A stretch of DNA of 64,000 bases from Flavobacterium pallidum (GTDB taxonomy: Bacteria; Bacteroidota; Bacteroidia; Flavobacteriales; Flavobacteriaceae): NCBI RefSeq assembly GCF_003097535.1, contig NZ_CP029187.1, positions 1,798,001 to 1,862,000 on the forward strand, in the 5' to 3' direction. The notes beneath the pieces are model-generated. The model saw only the letters and a program-made list of their open reading frames with translations. It was not told where the DNA came from and did no database searches. Of the stretch, positions 31,055 through 41,475 are shown piece by piece (position 1 is the first letter of the stretch; every line of letters begins with the position of its first letter). The translations under genes were made by a program, and so were the position numbers.

Positions 31055-33433
31055 TTAGAAAAGTCCGCCGCCACCCTGTTTGGTGTTGTCATCCCTGTAT
31101 TTACGCTGTAAAGCCCTGTTTTTACCGGCACCGAACATGAAATTGAAATTGACATATACAGACTGGCTTTCCCAGGTGAACTGCCCATGCTGCGGATAAG
31201 GATTGTCGCCCTCGAACGCAAATCGCATGGTGTTGAACATATCGTTGAAACGGACGCTCAGTGTCGCCTTGTTTTTCAGGAAACTGTAGCGTGCCCCGGC
31301 ATCGATTTTGTACATTTCCTTTCCGTTGAACTGGATGCCGTTCACCCCGCCACGGTAGAAGCCGAAAAGCAGGAAACTCAGTTTTTTAGTCGCCTTGAAG
31401 TTGTTGTTCATCCTGGCGTTGAAGGCATTGGCGGTGATTTCAGTCTGTACCGATTCGAAATCGTTAATGGCCGGATTGAATACTGATATGATTCCTTTCT
31501 GGCTGATGCTTGAGAAGTCGATGGCCGGCTGTACATCCCACCATTTATTGATTTTGTAGTTTGACGACAGCTCGAATCCAAAAGATTTGTTGTTATCAAA
31601 GTTGTCAAAAAGCATGATCTGGTTTTGGGTATTGTCCGGGTCTGGAATCAGGATCCTGCTGATTTCATCATTGATGATGCGGTAGAAAACACCTGCTGAT
31701 ATCGAGCCTTTTTCGAGCATGCGCGTATAATTCACTTCCATCGAGTTGGTGAATTGCGGGTCAAGTTCAGGATTTCCTATGGATTTGAACCGCACGGTGC
31801 TGAACTCACGGATTGGCGATGTCTGCTCTAAACTTGGCCTGTCCACACGACGGCTGTAGCTCCATTGAAGGCTGTTTTTATCGTTGAGTTGGTAAGTAAG
31901 GTACGCAGACGGGTAAAGCGTGAAGTAATCGTCCTCGTATGCTTTTGCACCATTATTGGTAGCTTCAACCTTGTAACTTTCAAAGCGTGCCCCAAGCTGG
32001 TAGCTGAACTTTTGAAACTTTTGCCCAAAAGTGGCATAGGCCGAATAGATATCGACATCATATAAAAATTTGATGTAAGGAAGCTCCCCGGTTTGATTGG
32101 TAAAATAATCGTTGTCTGTCCTGATAGTACGTGATTCGGCGCCAAGCTCCAGCGTGGTCTTGTCATTCAATGGGTTTACATAATCAACGTTGATAGTGGA
32201 ATTTTTCCTGCGTTGCACTTTAAAGTCATTATAATCTGCTGAAGTGGTATTGCCTGAACGGTCAAATGCTCCCGACTGCTCGTCTTTAGACCAGTTGTGG
32301 TTTGCCTCGATATCCAAAGTATGGCCTTCCTTATTGAAAAGGTGTTTGTATGCGAGATTGTAGGTACTGTTGTTATTATCATTCCGGTAATGATCGTCAG
32401 AAGAAAAATCCAATGCCGGCGAAGTAAATAAGTTATCGGTATGGATGTAGCCGTCGCCTACGAGAATGTTTTGATTCGTATAGGCCGAAATCGTATTGTG
32501 GTCATTGATGTAGAAATCCATCCCGATTTTATAGAGGTGTGATTTGTTGTCATTTTTAATATCGAAAAGCTGGCTTGAATTGTCGTCTTCCCTTGTGACA
32601 TCACCATTGTTGAACTGGTAACCGAAGTTGTTTCCATATGTCCCGAAGAAGTTGACTTTTCCGCGGCGGTAGTTCATGTCAATCGAACTGTTGGATTTTG
32701 GTGTTGTGGCAAAAGTAGCTCCGGTATTGACACTGGCGTTGAAACCGTCATTGGCATTTTTGTGCAGGACGATATTGATGATTCCGGACATCCCTTCAGG
32801 ATTGTACTTTGCGCTTGGATTGGTAATCAATTCAATTTTTTTGATGGAAGTGGAAGGGATTTGCTTGAGCAGTTGCGCGGCATCAATATTTGTTGGCCTT
32901 CCGTCAACCAAAACACGGACATTTTGGTTTCCGCGGAGTGATATTTTTCCATCCTGATCCACATTCACCGAAGGAATATTTCCCATAATGTCTGATGCGG
33001 TAGCGCCTGCAGTGGTGAGGTCACGTCCTACATTGATTACTTTCCTGTCGATTTTTTGTTCGACCGTTGATCTTTCCTGGACCACTGTTACGCCTTCCAG
33101 TTCTGTACTTTCTTCCTGCAGGCTGATTTTATTAAGGTTGATGCTCTTTTGATTTGCTGAAAGCTCGATTTCCGTTTTATAGGTTTTGTAGCCTATGAAC
33201 TGGATTTCGACGGAGTATTTTTTTAATTCGAGATTTTTGATTTCGAAATTCCCGTTGTCGTCGGTAATGCCACCTGTTGTGACTTTGTCATCGGCTTTTA
33301 CTACTATAGTGGCATAGGAAATGGGAATGTTGCTGTTGCTGTCGGCCACTTTTCCCGAAAGAGAGCCTTGATTCTGGGCTTTCATCGAGAAGATTCCTGC
33401 AACAAAAAAGAGAAGTGCAATTTTTAATTTCAT
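31055..33433 (-). CDS. TonB-dependent receptor-like outer-membrane beta-barrel protein
   Basis: A 792-residue protein of the outer-membrane beta-barrel (OMP_b-brl_3) group. It has a signal peptide (to MKAQ), a carboxypeptidase-regulatory-like domain (about 25-110; GSLSGKVADSNSNIPISYAT), a plug domain (about 120-230; SDIMGNIPSVNVDQDGKISL, then NVRVLVDGRPTN) and a long beta-barrel. The C-terminal tail is glycine-rich (KQGGGGLF). It is a single-gene transcript, and no SusD or DUF4249 partner is adjacent. The ligand is unknown; members of this group are often tied to metal or peptide uptake, which is only a guess here. Confidence 0.88.
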   Translation of the reverse strand: MKLKIALLFFVAGIFSMKAQNQGSLSGKVADSNSNIPISYATIVVKADDKVTTGGITDDNGNFEIKNLELKKYSVEIQFIGYKTYKTEIELSANQKSINLNKISLQEESTELEGVTVVQERSTVEQKIDRKVINVGRDLTTAGATASDIMGNIPSVNVDQDGKISLRGNQNVRVLVDGRPTNIDAAQLLKQIPSTSIKKIELITNPSAKYNPEGMSGIINIVLHKNANDGFNASVNTGATFATTPKSNSSIDMNYRRGKVNFFGTYGNNFGYQFNNGDVTREDDNSSQLFDIKNDNKSHLYKIGMDFYINDHNTISAYTNQNILVGDGYIHTDNLFTSPALDFSSDDHYRNDNNNSTYNLAYKHLFNKEGHTLDIEANHNWSKDEQSGAFDRSGNTTSADYNDFKVQRRKNSTINVDYVNPLNDKTTLELGAESRTIRTDNDYFTNQTGELPYIKFLYDVDIYSAYATFGQKFQKFSYQLGARFESYKVEATNNGAKAYEDDYFTLYPSAYLTYQLNDKNSLQWSYSRRVDRPSLEQTSPIREFSTVRFKSIGNPELDPQFTNSMEVNYTRMLEKGSISAGVFYRIINDEISRILIPDPDNTQNQIMLFDNFDNNKSFGFELSSNYKINKWWDVQPAIDFSSISQKGIISVFNPAINDFESVQTEITANAFNARMNNNFKATKKLSFLLFGFYRGGVNGIQFNGKEMYKIDAGARYSFLKNKATLSVRFNDMFNTMRFAFEGDNPYPQHGQFTWESQSVYVNFNFMFGAGKNRALQRKYRDDNTKQGGGGLF

Positions 33434-33530
33434 GGGTTTGGTTTTGATGATGTTTGTTTTAAATCGAGTGGTTAGTCATGTATAAGTGTCGAATGTTACA
33501 GTGGTTTGTTTTTTATTTGCATCGGCGCAT

Positions 33531-33562
33531 AAAAAAAAGCTTCCTTTTTGGGGAAGCTTTTT
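33531..33562 (-). terminator. intrinsic terminator of the large T9SS protein gene
   Basis: AAAAAGCTTCC (33534-33544) pairs with GGAAGCTTTTT (33552-33562). On the minus strand a run of T follows. Confidence 0.88.
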
Positions 33563-33578
33563 AAATTCTTAAAATTGA

Positions 33579-36500
33579 TTATCGTACTAAAGAGAAGTGC
33601 GATTTGTATTCTTTAGGATTGCCCGTTAAAGGATCTACATAAATCAGCGTGAACCAGTAATCGTCGGCCGGTAAAGGCTGTCCACTGATGTTTCCATCCC
33701 ATCCTGGTCCGTTTGATGTAATTTGTGTTACCAACTTTCCATAACGGTCGAAAATCTGGATTCGGGAAACTGAACCTGGAGCAATATTGTTCATGCCGTT
33801 CAGCGTCCATACATCATTGATACCATCACCATTCGGTGTGAAATAGGTTGGGCTGCTTACCAATTCTACAGAGAACGGTGCAGGAGTAGCACCACAACCA
33901 TTAATATCACTTACAAGGATTTCATGGACTCCACCTGAAACATTTTCGAACACCGCTTCAGTCTGTGGCTCTTGTCCATCCAGTGAATAAACAAAGTTGG
34001 CAGTACTTGTACCTATATAAGGTATCGCCTCAATAGTAATAGTCTGGTGGTCGGTAAACCAACCTGTAGTCGTTACATTAACGCTTGCAGGTCTTGCAGA
34101 TTCGATGATGTTTACTGTTATTGGAGCAGATTCACACATATTTACTCCATTCGCACGGATAACAAGGTGGTAAGTTCCAGCTTCTGTCGTTTGCAAATTA
34201 GGCGTAGTGGCCACTACAACATCATCTGCATCAGTCCATGTAAAGCTGTAAGAACCGGCACCTGTTCCACCAGGATAACCACTCTCAATATAAGCAGCTG
34301 TTACTTCTCCTGTATCAGGATCGATACAAATAATACCGCTTAAATCAGCATCAATGTGCGGTTGTGGGACAACATTGGTAAGGATCTCAGTATTGGCATT
34401 ACATCCTGTAGCATTCTGGATACGTGCCCAAACTGGGTTTACGGCGCTATCCGGAGCAGGGGTACCATCAGTAGTGATGGCATTTGTCTGCATTTCCTGA
34501 TCTATAAAGGAAGGATAATATGTTACAGTAAAATCAGCAGGGTTTTGTGATCCTAATACTGAAGCAGTAAATTTATCAAGGTCAATAGACGTTACGAAAT
34601 CATCTGGATTGGCATCGCTGTCACAAACTATAAGCAATGCAGGGTCTGTTACCTGATTGGCTACTGCATCTGCCAGTTTGGTTACAATAAACGATGTTTC
34701 ACTTGTACAGCCACCTGAAGGATCAGTTCCAAATATATAAATGGTTTGTGTCGTGTCGATTGATGTGCCTGCAGTCAGCATGTTTCCTGTTCCTCCCTGA
34801 CCAGTATAGTAGTTGGCGTTAGGAGTAGTGAGTGCTGGTAAAAGATACGCGTCGCAACCATTGTAAGGAGGAAGAGTTTCCACCTGGTAAATGCTGATAA
34901 GCTTATCTTCATTTGGAGCGGCACAGGTACCGTTAATGGCATATACGAAAAGCGTAGTTGTCGTAGAAATTTCTGTTCCTGGAGCGATTTGCGTTCCAGT
35001 ACCGTTTGGTCCTGTATAGTAGCCAGCTCCTGGAGTGATTAGCGCAGGCAATATATAAGGCTGGCATCTGTAAATATCAGCATAATCAGCCGGATCCAAT
35101 ACAGGCGTAATGGTTACGTTAACGTTAAAAGTGTCTGAATCATTACAATTTGGATTCGTGGCACTTTCAGCGTATACATATACAGGTTGACTGGCAGTAA
35201 GCGTCAAATTCGTGATTTGGCTGGTATGCGCAGAATCGTTGTAATAATTACCTACCGTAATCGCTGGCAATACCACCTGATCACAACCTGCAAGATCTGT
35301 CACAGGTGCTAATATTGGCGTAGCAGAAATGTTTACGGTAAGCGTCACAGGAGTTGTATTTGCACAGGTACCATTGTGAGCTGTAATGGTAATGACATCA
35401 GATGTATTGATTGCGTTACCAGGGAATACTTCTGTTCCTGATGAAAGGAAATAATGATCAACTGATCCGGTAGAAACCGTAAACATAGCATCATTGTATG
35501 CTGGTAATATATATTGGTCACATACTTCCAGAGTGGTGTCGCCATCCACAGGGTCACTTACTGACAGTACAGGTGATGTTGTAATGTTTACATCAAAACT
35601 ATCAGTGGTTTCACAGTTGTTAGGATTGTTGACAGCCATTACATATACAGTCTGGCTCGTAGTCAGCGTCAAGTTCGTGATTGGAGTGGTATGTGCGGCA
35701 TCGCTAAAATAATTTCCAGTCGTCAGCGGTGCTAAAATAACCTGGTCACAACCTGCGATATCAGCAACAGCAGGTGTAATTACAGGATAAGGTGTAATGT
35801 TAATATTCCAAACCGCTTCCGTGTAACAAGCTACCGTATTTTCAGGCGAAATAATACCTGCATATACATAAATAGGAGTGGTTGTAGAAATCACATCGTT
35901 TGGCATCAATTCCGTTCCCAGTCCGCCAGGTTGCGTATAATAATGATTCACTGCATTGGCCGGTGTTGTTGAGAACGAACTGTATGCTGGTAAAGTGTAA
36001 GAACCACACACATTCACATCAGTAAATGCATTGATTACAGGTTGCGCATATTGCGTTACAGTAAACGATGTTTCATCCCTACAAGGTACTGGCTCGCCAT
36101 CATCCGCATACAGGTAAAAAGTCCTTGTTTCGGTTGCTCCAGGAACATTCCTGATTACGTGATAAGGCATTACAAGTTTGGTTCCTGTTCCTGCTGGTCC
36201 GCCTGGCGCATCGTAATAGTCACCAAAGTTGTTTGGGATTGCCGGCAATACGAAATCATCATCACAAGTATATTGATTAGGTACTACAGGAACATCCACG
36301 ATACTGAATGATACCGTGAAGCTGTCTTCGGCATCACATACTCCAGGCGTAGTCCCTGGCTGATATACATAAATAGTCCGCACACCTGAAGTGGTTTGTG
36401 TAATTGTGTTTCCGGCAATTGGATCTACTCCACCTGGCTGGTTGTAAAAACCGCCTGGATGCGTTAAAGTAGGCAATGTATACGTAGTTGAGTTACAAGG

Positions 36501-39482
36501 TGCCACTGCATCCGCAAAAATATCCACAATAGGTGTATCGTTAATAGTTACGGTAAAGTATTCCTCCACATGGCAGGTCTGTTGGGTTTTGCCAAGATAG
36601 AACGTGTGTACTCCGGCTCCGGTAACAACATAATTGTTAGGGTTGTTGTTATCGGCTACAAGCACACCATTAGGGTATGTTCCTTCATAATATTTGGATC
36701 CGCCGGGTCCGCCATAAGGGTTAGAAGGAAGTACATAAAAATCACATTGTGCAGGAACATCCGCAATGGCAGGTATTGGCGCCAACGTGATATTTACAGT
36801 AAACTTATAATCTGTTCCACCAGGTGCATAAGTACATGGCTGGCCAGGAACATAAACGAATATTACGTTTTGTCCGGCGGTAGTCAACGCTCCGGCAGGT
36901 ATTACGGAACCGCCTCCGGCAGATTGTGGCGCGGTATGGTATTCCCCGATAGTCAATGCAGGCAGTGTGAAATTAGAACAGGTATTGAAAGTCTGGCCGT
37001 TATTGAAAGGGAATGGGTTTGGTGTCAGGCTTGTAAGTACATTAAACGATACATCATCATTCGTACAAGGACCTGACTGCTGGTGAAGGTAGATTGTCGT
37101 ATTGTTTACAGTGATCGGGTCACCAAAGAACTTCTGTGTACCAGTCTGGTTTGGCCCTGTCCAATAGGTTACCTGTGGATTATTAGGCATGTTTGTTCCT
37201 AATATATAGGTGTTGCAATTGAATTGATTCGGGTAATCCCCATCAACAATAGGAGTAAATGGTATAATATTTATAGAAACCGGCTTCCTGTCAAAACAAG
37301 CTGTAGTGAAACCTTCGGAATCAACATGCACGTATAATGTAGTCGTGGTATTAATCGGAGAACCCGCAGGAATTGGTACATTTCCAGTGCCTGGAGCAGC
37401 ATCGTTTGGAACATACACCCCATATGGCAATTCCGGAAGTAAAAACTGTGTACAAATTGGAGTTGATGGGATATCCTGTGTCCAGGAAGTCAAATTTACT
37501 TTTGTGACTTGAAAGCTACTTTCGTTCGGGCAGATATTACCGCCCGGGTTATTGTAAATAAAAATTTCCTGAGTCGTATTGATTAAGGCACCAACAGCTA
37601 GTTCGGTTCCTCCTCCATCAGTATCCGTAAAATACTTGGATGTTGGCTCAGTCAATGCAGGAAGCGCATAACCAGCACTGCTGCTGCATATTACAACGTC
37701 ATCAAGTGTTTCAATTGGAGCTTTTGGTGTAGCAGTAATGGTAAAAGCTGGAGCGGCTGCCGGAAGCACTACAAAACAACCTGGGTTACCTATTAATTCC
37801 ACCCTCACAAAAATATCCTTTGTCGTCTGGTTATTCAGGTTCGTTAATGGCGACGTTCCGGTCTGTGCATTTGTAGCCGAAATATAATACCTTACCACAT
37901 AAGCTGTAGGGTCCTGCGAACCAAGGATGATAGGGGTAATCTGCGCCAGGTTGAAATTGGCCCTTGCCGGTAAAGTAGGGTAATTGCTCGCGCATTTAGT
38001 GAAAATAGCCGCAACAGCCGGCGTAGCCATGTTAGGCGTATTTATCACAGGATCTGGCGTATACTTCAACAGGAATGACTTGGTTTCAAAACAAGGTGAA
38101 GTACCGCTTTGGATTCTTGCATAAATCGTAACACCGGCCACTGCAGCAGCATGTGTAACCACTTGCGTTGTAGATAGCGGACTTACGTTGTTGTTCGCAT
38201 TGTTCTGTGTAGCATGGTAAGTAATGATGGCATCAGAAGGAAGGCCTGCCATCATAAATGTAGTGTTTGGCGTCAGGTCAAAACTGTGCGTTGCATTACT
38301 GGCTTCACATGATTTGAACAAATTAGGCGGTTGCGGTGCAAACAATGGATTGTATACTTCTACAATGATCGAATCATCAAAAGGATCGCAATTTTGCCTT
38401 GTATAATGTAATGTATACGTGTGCGTGGTATTTTCACCCAATGCCTGAAGGTTTAAGGTAGGGCCTGTTTGTGCTGGTGAATAAGGTTGCCCGTCTTTGA
38501 GCCATTCGTAAATAGTTCCGGCTGGCAGCGGAGTTACAGGAGCCAAAGTTGGCATAATTCCACCAGGACAGATAGCATCCCTCGGAGGCGTTGCAGTAGC
38601 ATTGGTAGCGGTATAGTCAAGTCCTAAGACTTCACTACCGATATTAAAGGTATTGGCGCCAAAAAATACAGCAGAATCGTATAGCGGGCTCGGGTTGTTA
38701 TTTGAATCCACACCATCAGCAATAACAAGTTTAATGGTGTAAGTGTGCGTAATATCCACAACATCCGAAGCAGTCATCTTAATCGTTTGTCCATTGAAGT
38801 TGATAGCAGGGCCGAAACCGCTACCATTATACGCTCCAAAAAAATTCGGGTTTACTGAAGGACAAGTAGAGTTGTAAGTATTATTCCTGATGGTAGCCAC
38901 AGAAATTGGCGAACTGCCATTCACAAGAGCTAGGTTTTTAGAAATTCCGGTATTGTTATCAGTAAGGATAAAAGCAAAAGCATCAGAGAAATTACACTGT
39001 AATGCACCATATTCTTCAGAAGCGAAAACGAAATCAAAACTGAAGTTTGCTGAAACCGGTACAAAATTGAACTTCAGGAATGACGCATTGGTCGAATTAA
39101 AAGTGATCCCCGATTGTAAAAGAATATTCTGAAGATCAGCATCTCCGGTCCAGGCCGCATTACCATCACTGAGTGTGGTAGTGTTAGGAGTAGCCGGATT
39201 GACTCCAGGAATTTTGGTCACGTCACCTGTTGACAATACAACCCCTTTTGCAAATGGGAAATTAGGGTTGTTACTGGTATTCTCGAAGTACCCGATCCCA
39301 TTTACGGAACCGAAATTCGTACCAGTTTGTGCCACTACACCCTGAGCTGTATTACATTGCCCGCTAATCAGGACTTCATTCACCAGCTGGTCAGGATTGT
39401 ACGTTGTCGTGTTCACCGATATCGCCTGCGAAAAACCTGCAAACGATGCCAATAACATCAATAAAAATAAACTTTTTTTCAT
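33579..39482 (-). CDS. giant choice-of-anchor L surface protein with T9SS type B signal
   Basis: A 1967-residue secreted protein. The start at 39482 gives the signal peptide MKKSLFLLMLLASFAGFSQA. The choice-of-anchor L domain (about 20-280; FSFDFVFASEEYG) is followed by linker domains to about 590. About 13 tandem repeats of 70-90 residues come next (about 590-1610), each with a C...YxLPxL start, an aromatic YY/YF, a TIYVY strand and a later Cys. A PKD/Ig-like region follows. The C-terminal YFTPNGDGINDVWTLNG to HFSLVR is the type B (gliding-motility-associated) sorting domain. It is probably a long surface adhesin. A -7 element lies at 39508-39515. Confidence 0.9.
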   Translation of the reverse strand: MKKSLFLLMLLASFAGFSQAISVNTTTYNPDQLVNEVLISGQCNTAQGVVAQTGTNFGSVNGIGYFENTSNNPNFPFAKGVVLSTGDVTKIPGVNPATPNTTTLSDGNAAWTGDADLQNILLQSGITFNSTNASFLKFNFVPVSANFSFDFVFASEEYGALQCNFSDAFAFILTDNNTGISKNLALVNGSSPISVATIRNNTYNSTCPSVNPNFFGAYNGSGFGPAINFNGQTIKMTASDVVDITHTYTIKLVIADGVDSNNNPSPLYDSAVFFGANTFNIGSEVLGLDYTATNATATPPRDAICPGGIMPTLAPVTPLPAGTIYEWLKDGQPYSPAQTGPTLNLQALGENTTHTYTLHYTRQNCDPFDDSIIVEVYNPLFAPQPPNLFKSCEASNATHSFDLTPNTTFMMAGLPSDAIITYHATQNNANNNVSPLSTTQVVTHAAAVAGVTIYARIQSGTSPCFETKSFLLKYTPDPVINTPNMATPAVAAIFTKCASNYPTLPARANFNLAQITPIILGSQDPTAYVVRYYISATNAQTGTSPLTNLNNQTTKDIFVRVELIGNPGCFVVLPAAAPAFTITATPKAPIETLDDVVICSSSAGYALPALTEPTSKYFTDTDGGGTELAVGALINTTQEIFIYNNPGGNICPNESSFQVTKVNLTSWTQDIPSTPICTQFLLPELPYGVYVPNDAAPGTGNVPIPAGSPINTTTTLYVHVDSEGFTTACFDRKPVSINIIPFTPIVDGDYPNQFNCNTYILGTNMPNNPQVTYWTGPNQTGTQKFFGDPITVNNTTIYLHQQSGPCTNDDVSFNVLTSLTPNPFPFNNGQTFNTCSNFTLPALTIGEYHTAPQSAGGGSVIPAGALTTAGQNVIFVYVPGQPCTYAPGGTDYKFTVNITLAPIPAIADVPAQCDFYVLPSNPYGGPGGSKYYEGTYPNGVLVADNNNPNNYVVTGAGVHTFYLGKTQQTCHVEEYFTVTINDTPIVDIFADAVAPCNSTTYTLPTLTHPGGFYNQPGGVDPIAGNTITQTTSGVRTIYVYQPGTTPGVCDAEDSFTVSFSIVDVPVVPNQYTCDDDFVLPAIPNNFGDYYDAPGGPAGTGTKLVMPYHVIRNVPGATETRTFYLYADDGEPVPCRDETSFTVTQYAQPVINAFTDVNVCGSYTLPAYSSFSTTPANAVNHYYTQPGGLGTELMPNDVISTTTPIYVYAGIISPENTVACYTEAVWNINITPYPVITPAVADIAGCDQVILAPLTTGNYFSDAAHTTPITNLTLTTSQTVYVMAVNNPNNCETTDSFDVNITTSPVLSVSDPVDGDTTLEVCDQYILPAYNDAMFTVSTGSVDHYFLSSGTEVFPGNAINTSDVITITAHNGTCANTTPVTLTVNISATPILAPVTDLAGCDQVVLPAITVGNYYNDSAHTSQITNLTLTASQPVYVYAESATNPNCNDSDTFNVNVTITPVLDPADYADIYRCQPYILPALITPGAGYYTGPNGTGTQIAPGTEISTTTTLFVYAINGTCAAPNEDKLISIYQVETLPPYNGCDAYLLPALTTPNANYYTGQGGTGNMLTAGTSIDTTQTIYIFGTDPSGGCTSETSFIVTKLADAVANQVTDPALLIVCDSDANPDDFVTSIDLDKFTASVLGSQNPADFTVTYYPSFIDQEMQTNAITTDGTPAPDSAVNPVWARIQNATGCNANTEILTNVVPQPHIDADLSGIICIDPDTGEVTAAYIESGYPGGTGAGSYSFTWTDADDVVVATTPNLQTTEAGTYHLVIRANGVNMCESAPITVNIIESARPASVNVTTTGWFTDHQTITIEAIPYIGTSTANFVYSLDGQEPQTEAVFENVSGGVHEILVSDINGCGATPAPFSVELVSSPTYFTPNGDGINDVWTLNGMNNIAPGSVSRIQIFDRYGKLVTQITSNGPGWDGNISGQPLPADDYWFTLIYVDPLTGNPKEYKSHFSLVR

Positions 39483-39507
39483 AACCACATTATAAATTTT
39501 AAGGAAA

Positions 39508-39515
39508 CAAACATA
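39508..39515 (-). promoter_or_regulatory. -7 promoter element of the giant surface protein gene
   Basis: Minus strand TATGTTTG (TAnnTTTG), 25 bp upstream of the ATG at 39482. It predicts a leader of about 20 nt and supports the ATG at 39482 over a GTG at 39488. Confidence 0.5.
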
Positions 39516-39648
39516 ACAATAATTTTATAAATAATTCTAAAAAATGCTAAAATCGTGTTAACATTAAGGCATAGGTTGTTATTTTAACATTTGCAACGTT
39601 TGCAATGCTATTTTACTAACTTTTATAACACTTTTTCGGAATTACATC

Positions 39649-39656
39649 TATCTTTG
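39649..39656 (+). promoter_or_regulatory. -7 promoter element of argS
   Basis: TATCTTTG, 20 bp upstream of the argS ATG at 39677. Confidence 0.65.
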
Positions 39657-39676
39657 CGCTTTCAAATTCGAAAGAC

Positions 39677-41455
39677 ATGGATTTACAACAGATTTTGACC
39701 GTAAAAATCAAAGATGCGATACGCATTTTATTTGATATTGATATTGACAAAATCGAGTTTCAGGTCACAAGAAAGGATTTTGAAGGGGACGTCACCCTCG
39801 TGCTCTTTCCATTGCTTAAACAGTTAAAAAGTGGTTTACCCTACTTGGGAAATGAAATTGGCACGTTTCTTGTTGAAAACACCGATCTGGTGACCCGTTT
39901 CAACGTAGTTTCCGGTTTCCTCAACCTCGTGATTGACGACACCTATTATATAACGTATTTCAATTCCATTAAATCAGATGCCGATTTCGGTTTTGTAACG
40001 CCTGCTGAAGGTTCAAAATCGGTGATGGTCGAATATTCTTCACCCAATACCAACAAACCGCTGCACCTCGGCCATGTCCGCAACATCCTCCTGGGTTCTT
40101 CCGTCGCCGAAATCATTAAGGCATCTGGTAAAAATGTATATAAAACCCAGATCATTAACGACCGCGGCATCCATATTTGTAAATCGATGATTGCCTGGCA
40201 GCAGTTTGGGCAAAATGAAACGCCGGAATCCTCAGGTTTGAAAGGGGATAAGGTAGTCGGGAATTTCTACGTGGCGTTTGATAAGGAATATAAAACCCAG
40301 ATAAATGAGTTGATGGCTCAGGGCCAAAGCGAAGACGAAGCCAAAAAGAAGGCCCCGATCATGCTCGAAGCCCAGCAGATGCTGCTTGATTGGGAAGCCG
40401 GTAAACCGGAAGTGATCGCGCTTTGGGAAAAAATGAACCAATGGGTGTATTCCGGTTTCGCTGAAACCTATAAACGCCTTGGCGTAAATTTCGATAAAAA
40501 TTATTATGAAAGCGATACCTATTTATTAGGGAAGGAAGTGGTGCAGTTCGGACTTGAAAAAGGCATCTTCGAAAAAGATCCTGACGGGTCCGTTTGGATT
40601 GACCTTACCAACGAAGGCCTTGACCGTAAAATCGTACTGCGTTCCGATGGTACCGCTGTTTATATGACGCAGGATATCGGCACCGCCATCCAGCGTGTAA
40701 AAGATTTCCCTGATGTAGGCGGGATGGTGTACACGGTCGGGAACGAACAGGATTATCATTTCAAAGTACTGTTCCTGATTTTGAAAAAACTCGGTTTTGA
40801 CTGGGCCGAATCGCTATTCCATCTTTCTTACGGGATGGTGGATTTGCCTTCCGGAAAGATGAAAAGCCGCGAAGGCACTGTTGTCGATGCCGATGACCTT
40901 ATTTCAGAAATGGTCGACACGGCCGGAAAGATTTCAGAAGAACTCGGCAAGCTCGACGGCTATTCCGATGAGGAAAAGAAACGCCTGCACGAAATTATTG
41001 GCCTCGGCGCATTGAAATATTATATATTAAAGGTAGACCCGAAAAAACGGATCCTTTTCAACCCGGAGGAATCCGTAGATTTTGCTGGTAATACAGGGCC
41101 TTTCATCCAGTATACTTATGCCAGGATCCAGTCCATCATCCGCAAAGCTGATTTTGATTTTTCAGCAGAGATTGTTAATAATGTTCTGGACCCGAAAGAA
41201 AAAGAACTCATCAAGTTACTCCAGCTTTTTCCTGAAGTGATCCAAAATGCCGCTGATATGCACAGTCCGGCCCTGATTGCGAATTACACTTACGAACTGG
41301 TCAAAGAATACAATTCGTTTTACCAGGCGGTACCGATTTTAGGGGCCAGCGATCCTTCACAAAAGTCCCTCCGTGTGCAGCTTTCCAAAAAAGTAGCCGA
41401 TACCATCGCATCCGCTTTTGCGTTGCTCGGCATCCAGGTGCCTGAGCGCATGTAA
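39677..41455 (+). CDS. argS: arginyl-tRNA synthetase
   Basis: A 592-residue class I synthetase that charges tRNA-Arg. The Add1 N-terminal domain spans about 1-110. The HIGH-type motif is in SPNTNKPLHLGHVRN. The catalytic fold includes GTAVYMTQDIGTA, the KMSK-type loop is SGKMKSREGTVV, and the DALR anticodon domain includes FIQYTYARIQSI. Length is normal. The promoter at 39649 fits this start. The O-acylation cluster follows 20 bp later on the same strand and may be cotranscribed, since no terminator lies between. Confidence 0.97.
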   Translation: MDLQQILTVKIKDAIRILFDIDIDKIEFQVTRKDFEGDVTLVLFPLLKQLKSGLPYLGNEIGTFLVENTDLVTRFNVVSGFLNLVIDDTYYITYFNSIKSDADFGFVTPAEGSKSVMVEYSSPNTNKPLHLGHVRNILLGSSVAEIIKASGKNVYKTQIINDRGIHICKSMIAWQQFGQNETPESSGLKGDKVVGNFYVAFDKEYKTQINELMAQGQSEDEAKKKAPIMLEAQQMLLDWEAGKPEVIALWEKMNQWVYSGFAETYKRLGVNFDKNYYESDTYLLGKEVVQFGLEKGIFEKDPDGSVWIDLTNEGLDRKIVLRSDGTAVYMTQDIGTAIQRVKDFPDVGGMVYTVGNEQDYHFKVLFLILKKLGFDWAESLFHLSYGMVDLPSGKMKSREGTVVDADDLISEMVDTAGKISEELGKLDGYSDEEKKRLHEIIGLGALKYYILKVDPKKRILFNPEESVDFAGNTGPFIQYTYARIQSIIRKADFDFSAEIVNNVLDPKEKELIKLLQLFPEVIQNAADMHSPALIANYTYELVKEYNSFYQAVPILGASDPSQKSLRVQLSKKVADTIASAFALLGIQVPERM

Positions 41456-41475
41456 TCAATCGTAATCCCGTTTCA

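Noticed and set aside
33579..39482. CRISPR array suggested by the long repetitive region
   Set aside because: The repetition is at protein level with 200-270-bp degenerate units in one open frame; there are no short identical repeats with unique spacers.
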